5,226 nucleotides of DNA from FW021-bin31 sp964558275 (GTDB taxonomy: Bacteria > Bacteroidota > Bacteroidia > Chitinophagales > Chitinophagaceae), in assembly GCA_964558275.1 (NCBI GenBank), contig CAZLDH010000165.1, forward strand, positions 1 to 5,226. Reading direction: 5' to 3'. The notes below the pieces were generated by a model that did no database searches, was not told the DNA's origin, and was given only the letters and a program-made list of their open reading frames with translations. Below, piece by piece: positions 1-5,196 of the stretch. Positions within the stretch are counted from its first letter, which is position 1, and every line of letters begins with the position of its first letter. A program made the position numbers and the translations under genes.

Positions 1-1515
1 ACGCATGGAATTACAGTCTATCAGGAGCAGGTGATGTTGCTTTCTCAAAAGTTGGCAGGATTTACAAAAGGGGAGGCCGACACCTTGCGTAAAGCAATGG
101 GGAAGAAGAAAATTGCCGTTTTGGAGAAGATGAAATCCAAATTTTTGGATGGCTGTAAAGAGAAAGGTCATGATCCTAAGATTTGTGATAAAATATGGGA
201 AGACTGGAAGGCGTTTGCTTCTTATGCCTTTAATAAATCACATTCTACCTGCTATGCTTTTGTTGCTTATCAAACAGCATATCTGAAAGCACATTATCCC
301 GCGGAGTACATGGCGGCGATAATGACCAATCATCTGAATAATATTGAGAAGCTTACTTTCCACATGGAAGAAAGTAAACGGATAGGCGTGCCGGTGTTGG
401 GGCCAAATGTAAATGAATCCGGACATAATTTTACGGTCAATGAAGAAGGAAAAATACGATTTGGATTGGCGGGATTGAAAGGCGTAGGGGATAGTGCGGT
501 AGATAATATCGTTAATGAAAGGATAGAAAATGGTGCATTTGAGAGTATTTTTGATTTTATACAAAGAATTAATTTACGTTCGGTAAACAAACGGGCTATG
601 GAGTGTTTAGCCAAGTCCGGCGCTTTTGATTGCTTTGATGACCTTCATAGAGCACAATATTTTTTCCATCCGGAAAATGATACCAAAACAGGAATAGAAA
701 GACTAGTTCGTTTTGGTAACCAGTCTCAGGCGAGTAAAACACAAATGGAGGGTAGCCTGTTTGGCGAGTTGGAAATGCCTGAAATCGATTTGCCGGAAAT
801 ACCTGAATGTGATCCATGGACCTTGATGGTTAGGTTAGAAAAAGAACGTGAAGTGGCTGGAATTTATTTGAGTGGTCATCCTTTAGATAGTTACAAATTT
901 GAATTAAAACATTATCATTTTACCAGCCTACGTGCTTTGAAGGATCAGATGGAAGATTTAGCAGAAAAAGCCCAGGAGGGAAAGTCTGTTAAAGAGAAAA
1001 GGTTCAGACTTGGCGTCTATGTGACAGAGGCTTTTGATCGTATTTCAAAGAAAGGAAATAAATATGGCAAACTGCTGGTACAAGATTATACCGGAGCCAG
1101 AGAACTGATGTTATTCAAATCGGATTTTATAAAATTTTCTAAGTTTTTAACCTCCGGATTAATATTGTGTGTTGATGGTGTGGCACAACCCAAAAAATTC
1201 AGACAGGAAGAAATTGAATTTAAAATTCTGAAAATTCAGTTGTTGGATGAAATACGAACAAAGTTGACTGATGAAATAGAAATCGCTGCACTCGCAAGCA
1301 GTATTACTTCGGAACAGGTGGATTTTCTTGCCAATAACTTGCATGAAAATCCCGGGGGGAGTGGATTCCGTCTTTATTTATCAGATGAAGATGATCCCAA
1401 ACAGCGGATTAGTTTATGCAGTCTGAAGAAAAGAGTGGAAATGAATGAAGATTTGGTGCAGTTTTTAGATACACAGAAGAATTTTAATGTTCGTATAAGT
1501 ATGAATAACAATTAG
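1..1515 (+). CDS. dnaE: DNA polymerase III alpha subunit, C-terminal part (5' end outside window)
   Basis: Catalytic subunit of the replicative polymerase, which extends primers at the fork in the cytoplasm. The frame is open from base 1 (first codons read T-H-G-I-T-V-Y-Q-E-Q), so the gene enters from the left. The GTG at 31 lies inside the conserved YQEQVM motif and is not the true start. About 504 residues remain, under half of the usual roughly 1,160-1,250. Visible in order (residues of the fragment): end of the fingers domain with AFNKSHS (about 76-82); helix-hairpin-helix region GLKGVGDSA (about 157-166) and the KSGAFD motif (205-210); a clamp-binding-like segment (250-255); the family signature SGHPL (291-295); an OB fold (about 335-410); and a C-terminal domain corresponding to the tau-binding region. 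The PHP and palm domains with the catalytic aspartates lie outside the window. The stop is TAG at 1513. No frameshift is seen. Identification is secure. Confidence 0.97.
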   Translation, partial: THGITVYQEQVMLLSQKLAGFTKGEADTLRKAMGKKKIAVLEKMKSKFLDGCKEKGHDPKICDKIWEDWKAFASYAFNKSHSTCYAFVAYQTAYLKAHYPAEYMAAIMTNHLNNIEKLTFHMEESKRIGVPVLGPNVNESGHNFTVNEEGKIRFGLAGLKGVGDSAVDNIVNERIENGAFESIFDFIQRINLRSVNKRAMECLAKSGAFDCFDDLHRAQYFFHPENDTKTGIERLVRFGNQSQASKTQMEGSLFGELEMPEIDLPEIPECDPWTLMVRLEKEREVAGIYLSGHPLDSYKFELKHYHFTSLRALKDQMEDLAEKAQEGKSVKEKRFRLGVYVTEAFDRISKKGNKYGKLLVQDYTGARELMLFKSDFIKFSKFLTSGLILCVDGVAQPKKFRQEEIEFKILKIQLLDEIRTKLTDEIEIAALASSITSEQVDFLANNLHENPGGSGFRLYLSDEDDPKQRISLCSLKKRVEMNEDLVQFLDTQKNFNVRISMNNN

Positions 1516-1557
1516 GAAATCTTTAAGGGTTTTTGATTAATTGAATGATATAGAGTA

Positions 1558-1596
1558 GGTTAGGTAGTTAATGGGTTGGTCGGGTTGCTAATAGGG
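1558..1596 (+). other. G-rich intergenic island upstream of the trxA promoter
   Basis: In otherwise AT-rich DNA between dnaE and trxA, the plus strand carries six G runs: 1558-1559, 1563-1564, 1573-1575, 1578-1579, 1582-1584 and 1594-1596. They are separated by T/A-rich spacers. GGGTTGGTC (1573-1581) is followed directly by the similar GGGTTGCTA (1582-1590). The tract ends four bases before the -33 element of the proposed trxA promoter. It could form a two-layer G-quadruplex or bind a protein. It holds no ORF worth calling. Its function is unknown. Confidence 0.4.
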
Positions 1597-1599
1597 ATA

Positions 1600-1629
1600 T
1601 TTGAAACTGACAAAAAGACACTATCTTTG
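1600..1629 (+). promoter_or_regulatory. Bacteroidota-type promoter for trxA
   Basis: TTTG at 1600-1603 is followed after 18 bp by TATCTTTG at 1622-1629. The latter is an exact match to the TAnnTTTG -7 element recognised by the Bacteroidota primary sigma factor; the reported spacing is around 19-21 bp in Bacteroides and looser in relatives. Transcription would begin near 1633-1636 and give a leader of roughly 75-80 nt before the trxA ATG. The core ACACTATCTTT recurs in front of the phosphatase gene. Confidence 0.65.
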
Positions 1630-1644
1630 CCGTTGGTTCAGTTA

Positions 1645-1674
1645 TTGTACTTTTATTTTAGTATGAAATCTTTG
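1645..1674 (+). promoter_or_regulatory. Possible second, closer trxA promoter
   Basis: TTG at 1645-1647 is followed after 19 bp by AATCTTTG at 1667-1674, one base off TAnnTTTG. It would start transcription near 1680, about 30 nt before the trxA ATG. Just downstream is the perfect 12-bp palindrome AAAAGATCTTTT (1678-1689), and ATCTTT/AAAGAT (1668-1673 and 1679-1684) could also pair. Such sites are common by chance in AT-rich DNA, so this is tentative. Confidence 0.3.
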
Positions 1675-1711
1675 TAGAAAAGATCTTTTAAAACACATAA
1701 AACATATAGAT

Positions 1712-2029
1712 ATGGCTTTAGAATTTTCAGACAGTAATTTCCAGGCAGATGTACTGGATTCTGACAAATTAAGCGTAGTTGATTTTTGGGCAGAATGGTG
1801 CGGCCCTTGTCGTGCTGTTGGTCCTGTAGTAGAGGAACTTGCAAAAGAATATGATGGTAAAGTGAATGTTGGTAAAGTAAACGTGGATGAAAATCCGGAA
1901 ACTTCTATGAATTATGGAATTACCAGTATTCCTGCTATATTGTTTATCAAAGGAGGCGAAGTTGTAGATAAACAAGTAGGTGCAGTACCAAAGTCTGTTT
2001 TAAATAAAAAGATACAGGCTAATTTGTAA
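1712..2029 (+). CDS. trxA: Thioredoxin
   Basis: Small cytoplasmic dithiol protein that reduces protein disulfides (ribonucleotide reductase, peroxiredoxins, methionine sulfoxide reductases) and is recharged by thioredoxin reductase. The 105-residue length matches classical single-domain thioredoxins (E. coli about 109). The active site WCGPC is at residues 29-33, within WAEWCGPCR. The buried acid is D24 (VVDFW), and the cis-proline opposite the active site is P74 in SIPAILF. A glycine pair follows in KGGE (80-83), and G90 matches the conserved glycine before the last helix. There is no signal peptide, so it is not one of the exported TlpA-like proteins common in this phylum. The ATG at 1712 starts the conserved fold directly. 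The leader is A-rich without a Shine-Dalgarno sequence, which is normal in Bacteroidota. It follows dnaE by 196 bp, has its own promoter and ends in a strong terminator, so it is probably a single-gene unit. One mild oddity is R-A-V-G-P after the active site, where many homologues have K/R-M-I/L-A-P. Confidence 0.97.
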   Translation: MALEFSDSNFQADVLDSDKLSVVDFWAEWCGPCRAVGPVVEELAKEYDGKVNVGKVNVDENPETSMNYGITSIPAILFIKGGEVVDKQVGAVPKSVLNKKIQANL

Positions 2030-2047
2030 GTATCAGAAAAAGTAAAG

Positions 2048-2089
2048 CAAAACCCATGGTATGAACGAATATCATGGGTTTTGTATTTA
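2048..2089 (+). terminator. Rho-independent terminator of trxA
   Basis: A long hairpin lies 18 bp after the trxA stop. Left arm 2048-2062 (core AAAACCCATG) pairs with right arm 2069-2083 (core CATGGGTTTT). This gives 15 consecutive pairs including one G-U, around the six-base loop GAACGA (2063-2068). The right arm runs into the T-rich stretch TTTTGTATTTAT. The symmetric A4/T4 flanks mean it could also work on the opposite strand, but no minus-strand gene needs it here. Confidence 0.85.
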
Positions 2090-2111
2090 TAGAATGTTTG
2101 TTTCAAAAACT

Positions 2112-2165
2112 ATAGTTCATTTTCTCTCTTTCTTTTTTTATGTAAAAAAACATAGTTGAATTTTC
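2112..2165 (+). repeat. Direct and inverted repeats upstream of the PAP2 gene
   Basis: ATAGTTCATTTTC (2112-2124) recurs as ATAGTTGAATTTTC (2152-2165), one substitution and one inserted base apart. The copies are offset by 40 bp, about four helical turns. Between and overlapping them are TTTTTTTA-TG-TAAAAAAA (2133-2150), a perfect 8-bp inverted repeat around two bases, and TATGT-A6-ACATA (2139-2154). The first direct copy begins within the 8-bp palindrome ACTATAGT (2109-2116). The second covers the proposed -33 element. The arrangement would suit a paired operator, but low-complexity AT-rich DNA produces similar patterns by chance. Confidence 0.35.
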
Positions 2166-2187
2166 GTCTAAGAAAACACTATCTTTA
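2156..2187 (+). promoter_or_regulatory. Bacteroidota-type promoter for the PAP2 gene
   Basis: TTG at 2156-2158 is followed after 21 bp by TATCTTTA at 2180-2187, a seven-of-eight match to TAnnTTTG. The preceding bases ACAC are shared with the trxA promoter, giving an 11-base identity (ACACTATCTTT). The -7 element ends only four bases before the ATG at 2192, so the transcript would start at or beside the start codon. Confidence 0.55.
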
Positions 2188-2191
2188 AAAC

Positions 2192-3106
2192 ATGAAAATG
2201 AATTGTTTCTTGCGTAGCACCTTTTTTCTGTTACTATTTTGTGGTATGATAATTCCGCTGTCGGGACAGGATTTGTCCGGACAATTTTCTGCCAACGCAG
2301 TTAATCTACAATTGAATGACCTTTCCCCATCGGAAAAACGAGCTATCCCTTCTGCAACCTTGTCTTCCGAGAATCCGTTCTTATATCCCACCCCTATCCT
2401 TGAACACTATACCTATTTTGATAAAGAAAAATTTTCAAGTAGCTATGTTAATACGCAAACCCCATGGTTTGACTTGAGTGCACAACATCCTTTGAATGTT
2501 CCTACTTTAGCTATTTCGGCCATTGGAATTGGATATGGATTCCTGGCTCAGCATGTTAATCCATTGACAGATATAGATTATTCCATTAGGCATGACGTGG
2601 TTACTCATCATGCTGATTTCCATACAATCGCAGGCGACTATCTTAAGTATGCTCCTGCGGTCGCAATGGTTGGATTAAAGCTGGCCGGATTTGAGGGTAA
2701 GCATAGTCTGGCAGGCGAAATAGCTATTTATGGTGCTGCAGCCTTACTGGATGCTGCAGTGATTACAGAAGTAAAGGCGTTAACAAAAAGGCAAAGACCC
2801 GATTTTTCTAATGACCGATCCTTTCCGTCGGGACATACAGGAGCCGCCTTTGTTGCTGCCGAAGTCTTGCGGATTGAGTATGGCGATGAGTCTCCATGGA
2901 TTGGTATTGCGGGATATGCGGTAGCCGCGTCTGTAGGAGCGTTAAGAATTTATAATAATCGACATTGGTTTTCTGATGTTATTGCCGGAGCTGCAACAGG
3001 TTTTCTTTGTACGCACATCGTTTATGCCATTGTTCCCTGGATAGAGCAACACATTTTGCGTCCGCATCAGAAGGGAAATGTGAAAGTATCTTTGTTAGGT
3101 TTTTAG
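2192..3106 (+). CDS. PAP2-family membrane phosphatase (type 2 phosphatidic acid phosphatase superfamily)
   Basis: Probable lipid or lipid-pyrophosphate phosphatase of the inner membrane with its active site facing the periplasm. The family includes undecaprenyl-pyrophosphate, phosphatidylglycerophosphate and lipid A phosphatases. All three catalytic motifs are visible in the 304 residues: K195-x6-R202-P203; P212-S213-G214-H215; and R252-x5-H258-x3-D262. The third lacks the serine of the classical SR pair (leucine at 251). H215 and H258 are the expected catalytic histidines. An N-terminal hydrophobic signal (about 6-24) is followed by a polar stretch of some 75 residues without recognisable motifs. 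Hydrophobic segments follow at about 104-121, 153-166, 173-192, 217-226, 236-251 and 263-284. The ATG at 2192 is the first in frame after the promoter; another ATG at 2198 is a possible alternative. The gene stands alone between the trxA terminator and the convergent dps gene. The substrate cannot be read from the sequence; lipid A or undecaprenyl phosphate are guesses. Confidence 0.88.
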   Translation: MKMNCFLRSTFFLLLFCGMIIPLSGQDLSGQFSANAVNLQLNDLSPSEKRAIPSATLSSENPFLYPTPILEHYTYFDKEKFSSSYVNTQTPWFDLSAQHPLNVPTLAISAIGIGYGFLAQHVNPLTDIDYSIRHDVVTHHADFHTIAGDYLKYAPAVAMVGLKLAGFEGKHSLAGEIAIYGAAALLDAAVITEVKALTKRQRPDFSNDRSFPSGHTGAAFVAAEVLRIEYGDESPWIGIAGYAVAASVGALRIYNNRHWFSDVIAGAATGFLCTHIVYAIVPWIEQHILRPHQKGNVKVSLLGF

Positions 3107-3119
3107 ATTACCACCTAAC
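3094..3119. other. Short hairpin spanning the two convergent stop codons
   Basis: GTTAGGT (3094-3100) and ACCTAAC (3113-3119) form a perfect 7-bp inverted repeat around a 12-base loop that contains both stop codons (TAG 3104-3106 on plus; TAA, read as 3110-3108, on minus). Neither strand has a T-tract directly after the stem, so it is a poor intrinsic terminator. It is nevertheless the only hairpin I see where both transcripts must end. Confidence 0.35.
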
Positions 3120-3581
3120 GTGCGAACGTAGTATCCAAGCGGTCTTTTCATGCCATTGCAAAACTCTGGTAAGGAAATCTATTGTTCCGGGGTCATTGTG
3201 ATCTCCTTCTATATCTTGTATTTTCTCCCGTAGTTGCCGACAAATAGCTTCATGATCATTTAGTAAGCCTTTAATCTGCTTATTTTGCTCTTCTGTATAG
3301 CTCAATTCTTTTAAATGGGTTAATTGTAGGCAATCTTGTAGGTTTCCTTTAGCTAAACGCCCCAATTGTCTAATTCTTTCAGCTGTGTCATCTATCAGCT
3401 GTTCTATCTCGTGATACTGACTTTCATAAAGTTCGTGAATACTAATGAAATTTTCACTTTCAATATTCCAATGCTGATTTCTTGTTTTGGTATAAAGTAC
3501 AGTTTCATCAGCTAATAAAGTATGAAGGAATTTGACGGTTTCCTTTGTGTATTCCGGAGAAAGTCCAATGCTGGGATCCAT
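3108..3581 (-). CDS. dps: Dps-like ferritin superfamily protein (DNA-binding protein from starved cells)
   Basis: Dps proteins form 12-subunit cages in the cytoplasm that oxidise Fe2+ with peroxide and store the iron, protecting DNA from Fenton chemistry. The 157 residues match the family length. The intersubunit ferroxidase ligands are in register with E. coli H51/H63/D67/D78/E82: H37 (NQHWN), H49 (SIHEL), E53 (glutamate in place of aspartate), D64 and E68 (DDTAERI). NQHWN with ENF shortly after, and the C-terminal HEKTAWILRS, are typical of Dps. The N-terminus (MDPSIGLSPEYT) is short and lacks the lysine-rich tail used by E. coli Dps for DNA binding, so DNA binding is doubtful and a pure iron-storage/miniferritin role is equally possible. 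The ATG at 3581 fits the family's start. The gene lies 45 bp downstream of rnhA on the same strand. Its stop is one base from that of the convergent phosphatase gene. It may be read from rnhA, from its own promoter, or both. Confidence 0.9.
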   Translation of the reverse strand: MDPSIGLSPEYTKETVKFLHTLLADETVLYTKTRNQHWNIESENFISIHELYESQYHEIEQLIDDTAERIRQLGRLAKGNLQDCLQLTHLKELSYTEEQNKQIKGLLNDHEAICRQLREKIQDIEGDHNDPGTIDFLTRVLQWHEKTAWILRSHVRW

Positions 3582-3592
3582 AATTTTTTACT

Positions 3593-3630
3593 TCAATATA
3601 CAAAAAATTAAGGAAAGGGCAAAAACTCAA
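3593..3630 (-). promoter_or_regulatory. Possible dps promoter in the rnhA-dps gap
   Basis: Two overlapping minus-strand candidates exist. One is TTTG (3623-3620), 19 bp, then TATATTGA (3600-3593), a good spacing with a partial -7 match. The other is TTG (3630-3628), 17 bp, then TAATTTTT (3610-3603), a better -7 match whose -33 lies at the very end of rnhA. Either gives a short leader before the ATG at 3581. A separate promoter would suit a stress gene, but the sequence is AT-rich enough for chance matches. I see no recognisable OxyR or PerR site. Confidence 0.3.
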
Positions 3631-4088
3631 CTTGAACCGAATCCTTTGTCAATAAGTGTCGCTTTCTGATCTGCTGCCTGGGTAGCAAGTTCATCACAGC
3701 GGTTGTTAAATGGATTGTCTGCGTGCCCTTTAACCCATTTAAATTGAATAGAATGTTTTCTGTAGGATTCAAGAAATCGTAACCAGAGATCTTTATTTTT
3801 TTTATTTTTAAACCGTTTTTTTATCCAGTTAAAAAGCCAGCCTTTTTCCACAGCATTAGCTACATACTTACTGTCTGTATAAATAATAACATCCAAACCT
3901 TCTTTTTTCAAGCTTTCCAAGGCGGAAATAACAGCCATCAATTCCATTCGGTTATTAGTTGTTTTCTGATAGCCGGCTGATAGTTCTTTCTTTTTATTTT
4001 TCCATTGGAGAATAGCACCATATCCGCCGGGACCCGGATTACCTCGAGAGGCACCATCTGTATATATTATTACTGGCTGATTTGACAT
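3627..4088 (-). CDS. rnhA: Ribonuclease HI
   Basis: Cytoplasmic endonuclease that cuts the RNA strand of RNA-DNA hybrids, removing R-loops and Okazaki primers. The 153-residue length is close to E. coli RNase HI (155). All catalytic residues are present: D11 in YTDGASRGNPGPGGYG, E49 in NRMEL, D72 in YTDSKYV, and D132 in NNRCDELA, plus the flexible-loop histidine H122 in VKGHAD. The tryptophan- and lysine-rich segment at 82-99 (KGWLFNW then IKKRFKNKKNK) is the basic protrusion used for hybrid binding, so this is the full bacterial HI type rather than a handle-less variant. No N-terminal hybrid-binding domain is fused. The ATG at 4088 places MSNQPVIIYTDG at the expected start. It begins 12 bp after the channel gene's stop with no Shine-Dalgarno sequence, suggesting one transcript and perhaps translational coupling. 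The codons for the basic protrusion contain A8 and A7 runs on the coding strand. Confidence 0.97.
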   Translation of the reverse strand: MSNQPVIIYTDGASRGNPGPGGYGAILQWKNKKKELSAGYQKTTNNRMELMAVISALESLKKEGLDVIIYTDSKYVANAVEKGWLFNWIKKRFKNKKNKDLWLRFLESYRKHSIQFKWVKGHADNPFNNRCDELATQAADQKATLIDKGFGSS

Positions 4089-4100
4089 ATGAAATGCGTG

Positions 4101-5180
4101 TTAATAGTTGTGTTCTCCCAACCAAGTATTGATGATTCTATTCACTCTTCCGGATTCTTGTAATTTCAGAAGTGTTATGTCTATTTCATGTAGATCTTGG
4201 GAATTTATTGGAACAGCAAATCCATACCCTTGCCGTACATACTCATTTCTGGAAATAACTACATCCTCGTCTTTATGGGTTTTATGAAAATACAATAATT
4301 GTGGACGGTCAAATACGATGGCATCTACTTTTTCAGCTTTCAGTGCACTATAGGCTTCCTCAAGTGTTTGAATATACACCTCTTTTGCTCCGTAAGGCTG
4401 TACAAATTCATCTGAAATAGAACCTTTGACGACGGCAACTTTTTTATTGGCTAACTGATTTGCCTGAGTAATGCTGTTGGTATTGGAGGTGGCAAGGGTG
4501 AGTGTGCCTACAATTCCCGCTACCATTGTAGTGGCAAAAACGATGGATATAATCATCCAGCTTGCGGCCACAACTCTTCCTTTGAAAGTCCTGGGAGATA
4601 AATCTCCATAACCGGTGGTGGTCATGGTTACAATTGCACACCACATTCCGTTGGCAATTCCTTTTGCCGGTTGATGAGGGAATTCTTCAGGATTCTTTTT
4701 TCGTTCTGCCAGCCATATGAGGGTGCCAACAATAGACAAGATGAAAAGGAATATAAATAAGGCATAGAAAAATTTCATACTGAAGAAAGGTTTAATCCGC
4801 TGCCAGAGAGTTGGCGATTCAGTACGAGACATGATGGATATACTGGATTGATAATAGGGTTGAGTAAACTTAGCATTTATAGAACGCTCGGCGGTGATGC
4901 TGATGGGTCCTACTACCGCATCTAAGGTGCCACTGTCAAGGTCGGCTAAAGCATTGGGAACATCTTTGTAGGGGATGAGCTTATAATCAAAATTGTCTTT
5001 ATCGGCAATTGCCTGCCATATTTCTAAAGAAATACCGGTTTCTAATTGGGTATCTACTACAAATGGTGCAGAACCTGCGACACCAATATTGAAGGTTTTT
5101 TGTGCTGTTACATTCGTATAAAAAAGGGAAAACAGGACTAAACAGAAAGAGGGTAATAGGAATCTTTTGTATTTCATCAT
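4101..5180 (-). CDS. Prokaryotic ionotropic glutamate receptor-like potassium channel (GluR0 type)
   Basis: Predicted ligand-gated K+ channel of the inner membrane, in which a periplasmic amino-acid-binding clamshell opens a two-helix pore. The 359 residues show the GluR0 order. Signal peptide about 1-26 (hydrophobic core, then NVTA-QK). S1 half of a family 3 solute-binding domain about 28-125, with D87 in the LDAVVG segment, R99 in ITAERS (equivalent to the arginine that holds the ligand carboxylate) and FTQPYY at 105-110. M1 about 137-157 (ends IWLAER). Pore loop about 174-194 with TTGYGD at 188-193, the K+ selectivity filter. M2 about 203-228. S2 half about 246-356, with KGSISDEF (252-259) and the FDRP acid D291, which in this family binds the ligand amino group. 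Residues that contact amino acids are therefore present, but the exact ligand is unknown. Two tandem ATGs (5180, 5177) start the gene; either is usable. It is the first gene of the minus-strand set, followed by rnhA at 12 bp. A plain solute-binding protein or simple K+ channel is excluded by the split architecture. Confidence 0.93.
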   Translation of the reverse strand: MMKYKRFLLPSFCLVLFSLFYTNVTAQKTFNIGVAGSAPFVVDTQLETGISLEIWQAIADKDNFDYKLIPYKDVPNALADLDSGTLDAVVGPISITAERSINAKFTQPYYQSSISIMSRTESPTLWQRIKPFFSMKFFYALFIFLFILSIVGTLIWLAERKKNPEEFPHQPAKGIANGMWCAIVTMTTTGYGDLSPRTFKGRVVAASWMIISIVFATTMVAGIVGTLTLATSNTNSITQANQLANKKVAVVKGSISDEFVQPYGAKEVYIQTLEEAYSALKAEKVDAIVFDRPQLLYFHKTHKDEDVVISRNEYVRQGYGFAVPINSQDLHEIDITLLKLQESGRVNRIINTWLGEHNY

Positions 5181-5196
5181 TTTATGCTTTAAGTAA

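Noticed and set aside
238..817. Minus-strand open frames opposite dnaE
   Set aside because: Three overlapping frames at 238-564, 330-614 and 596-817 lie wholly antisense to a strongly conserved gene, show no recognisable motif and have no promoter.
1351..1360. CCCGGGGGGA run in dnaE as a possible frameshift site
   Set aside because: The frame continues uninterrupted through it to a normal C-terminus, so there is no sign of a shift.
31..1515. GTG at 31 as the start of a shorter dnaE product
   Set aside because: The frame is open back to base 1 and the upstream codons continue the conserved DnaE sequence, so the gene is simply cut by the window edge.
1516..1545. Possible dnaE terminator just after the stop
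   Set aside because: There is only a weak AATC/GATT pairing with a T5 run. The stem is too short to support.
1769..2106. Minus-strand open frames over trxA and its terminator
   Set aside because: They are antisense to thioredoxin, and one runs through the terminator hairpin. Their low-complexity composition is that of a shadow frame.
2185..2391. Minus-strand 68-residue frame at the phosphatase 5' end
   Set aside because: It is antisense to the signal peptide region and has no family resemblance.
3007..3201. Plus-strand 64-residue frame crossing the phosphatase/dps junction
   Set aside because: It uses another frame of the phosphatase end and then the antisense of dps. It has no promoter or motif.
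4444..4644. Cysteine/histidine-rich minus-strand frame inside the channel gene
   Set aside because: Its C/H-rich appearance suggests metal binding, but it is the shifted reading of the pore and M2 codons and has no start signals.
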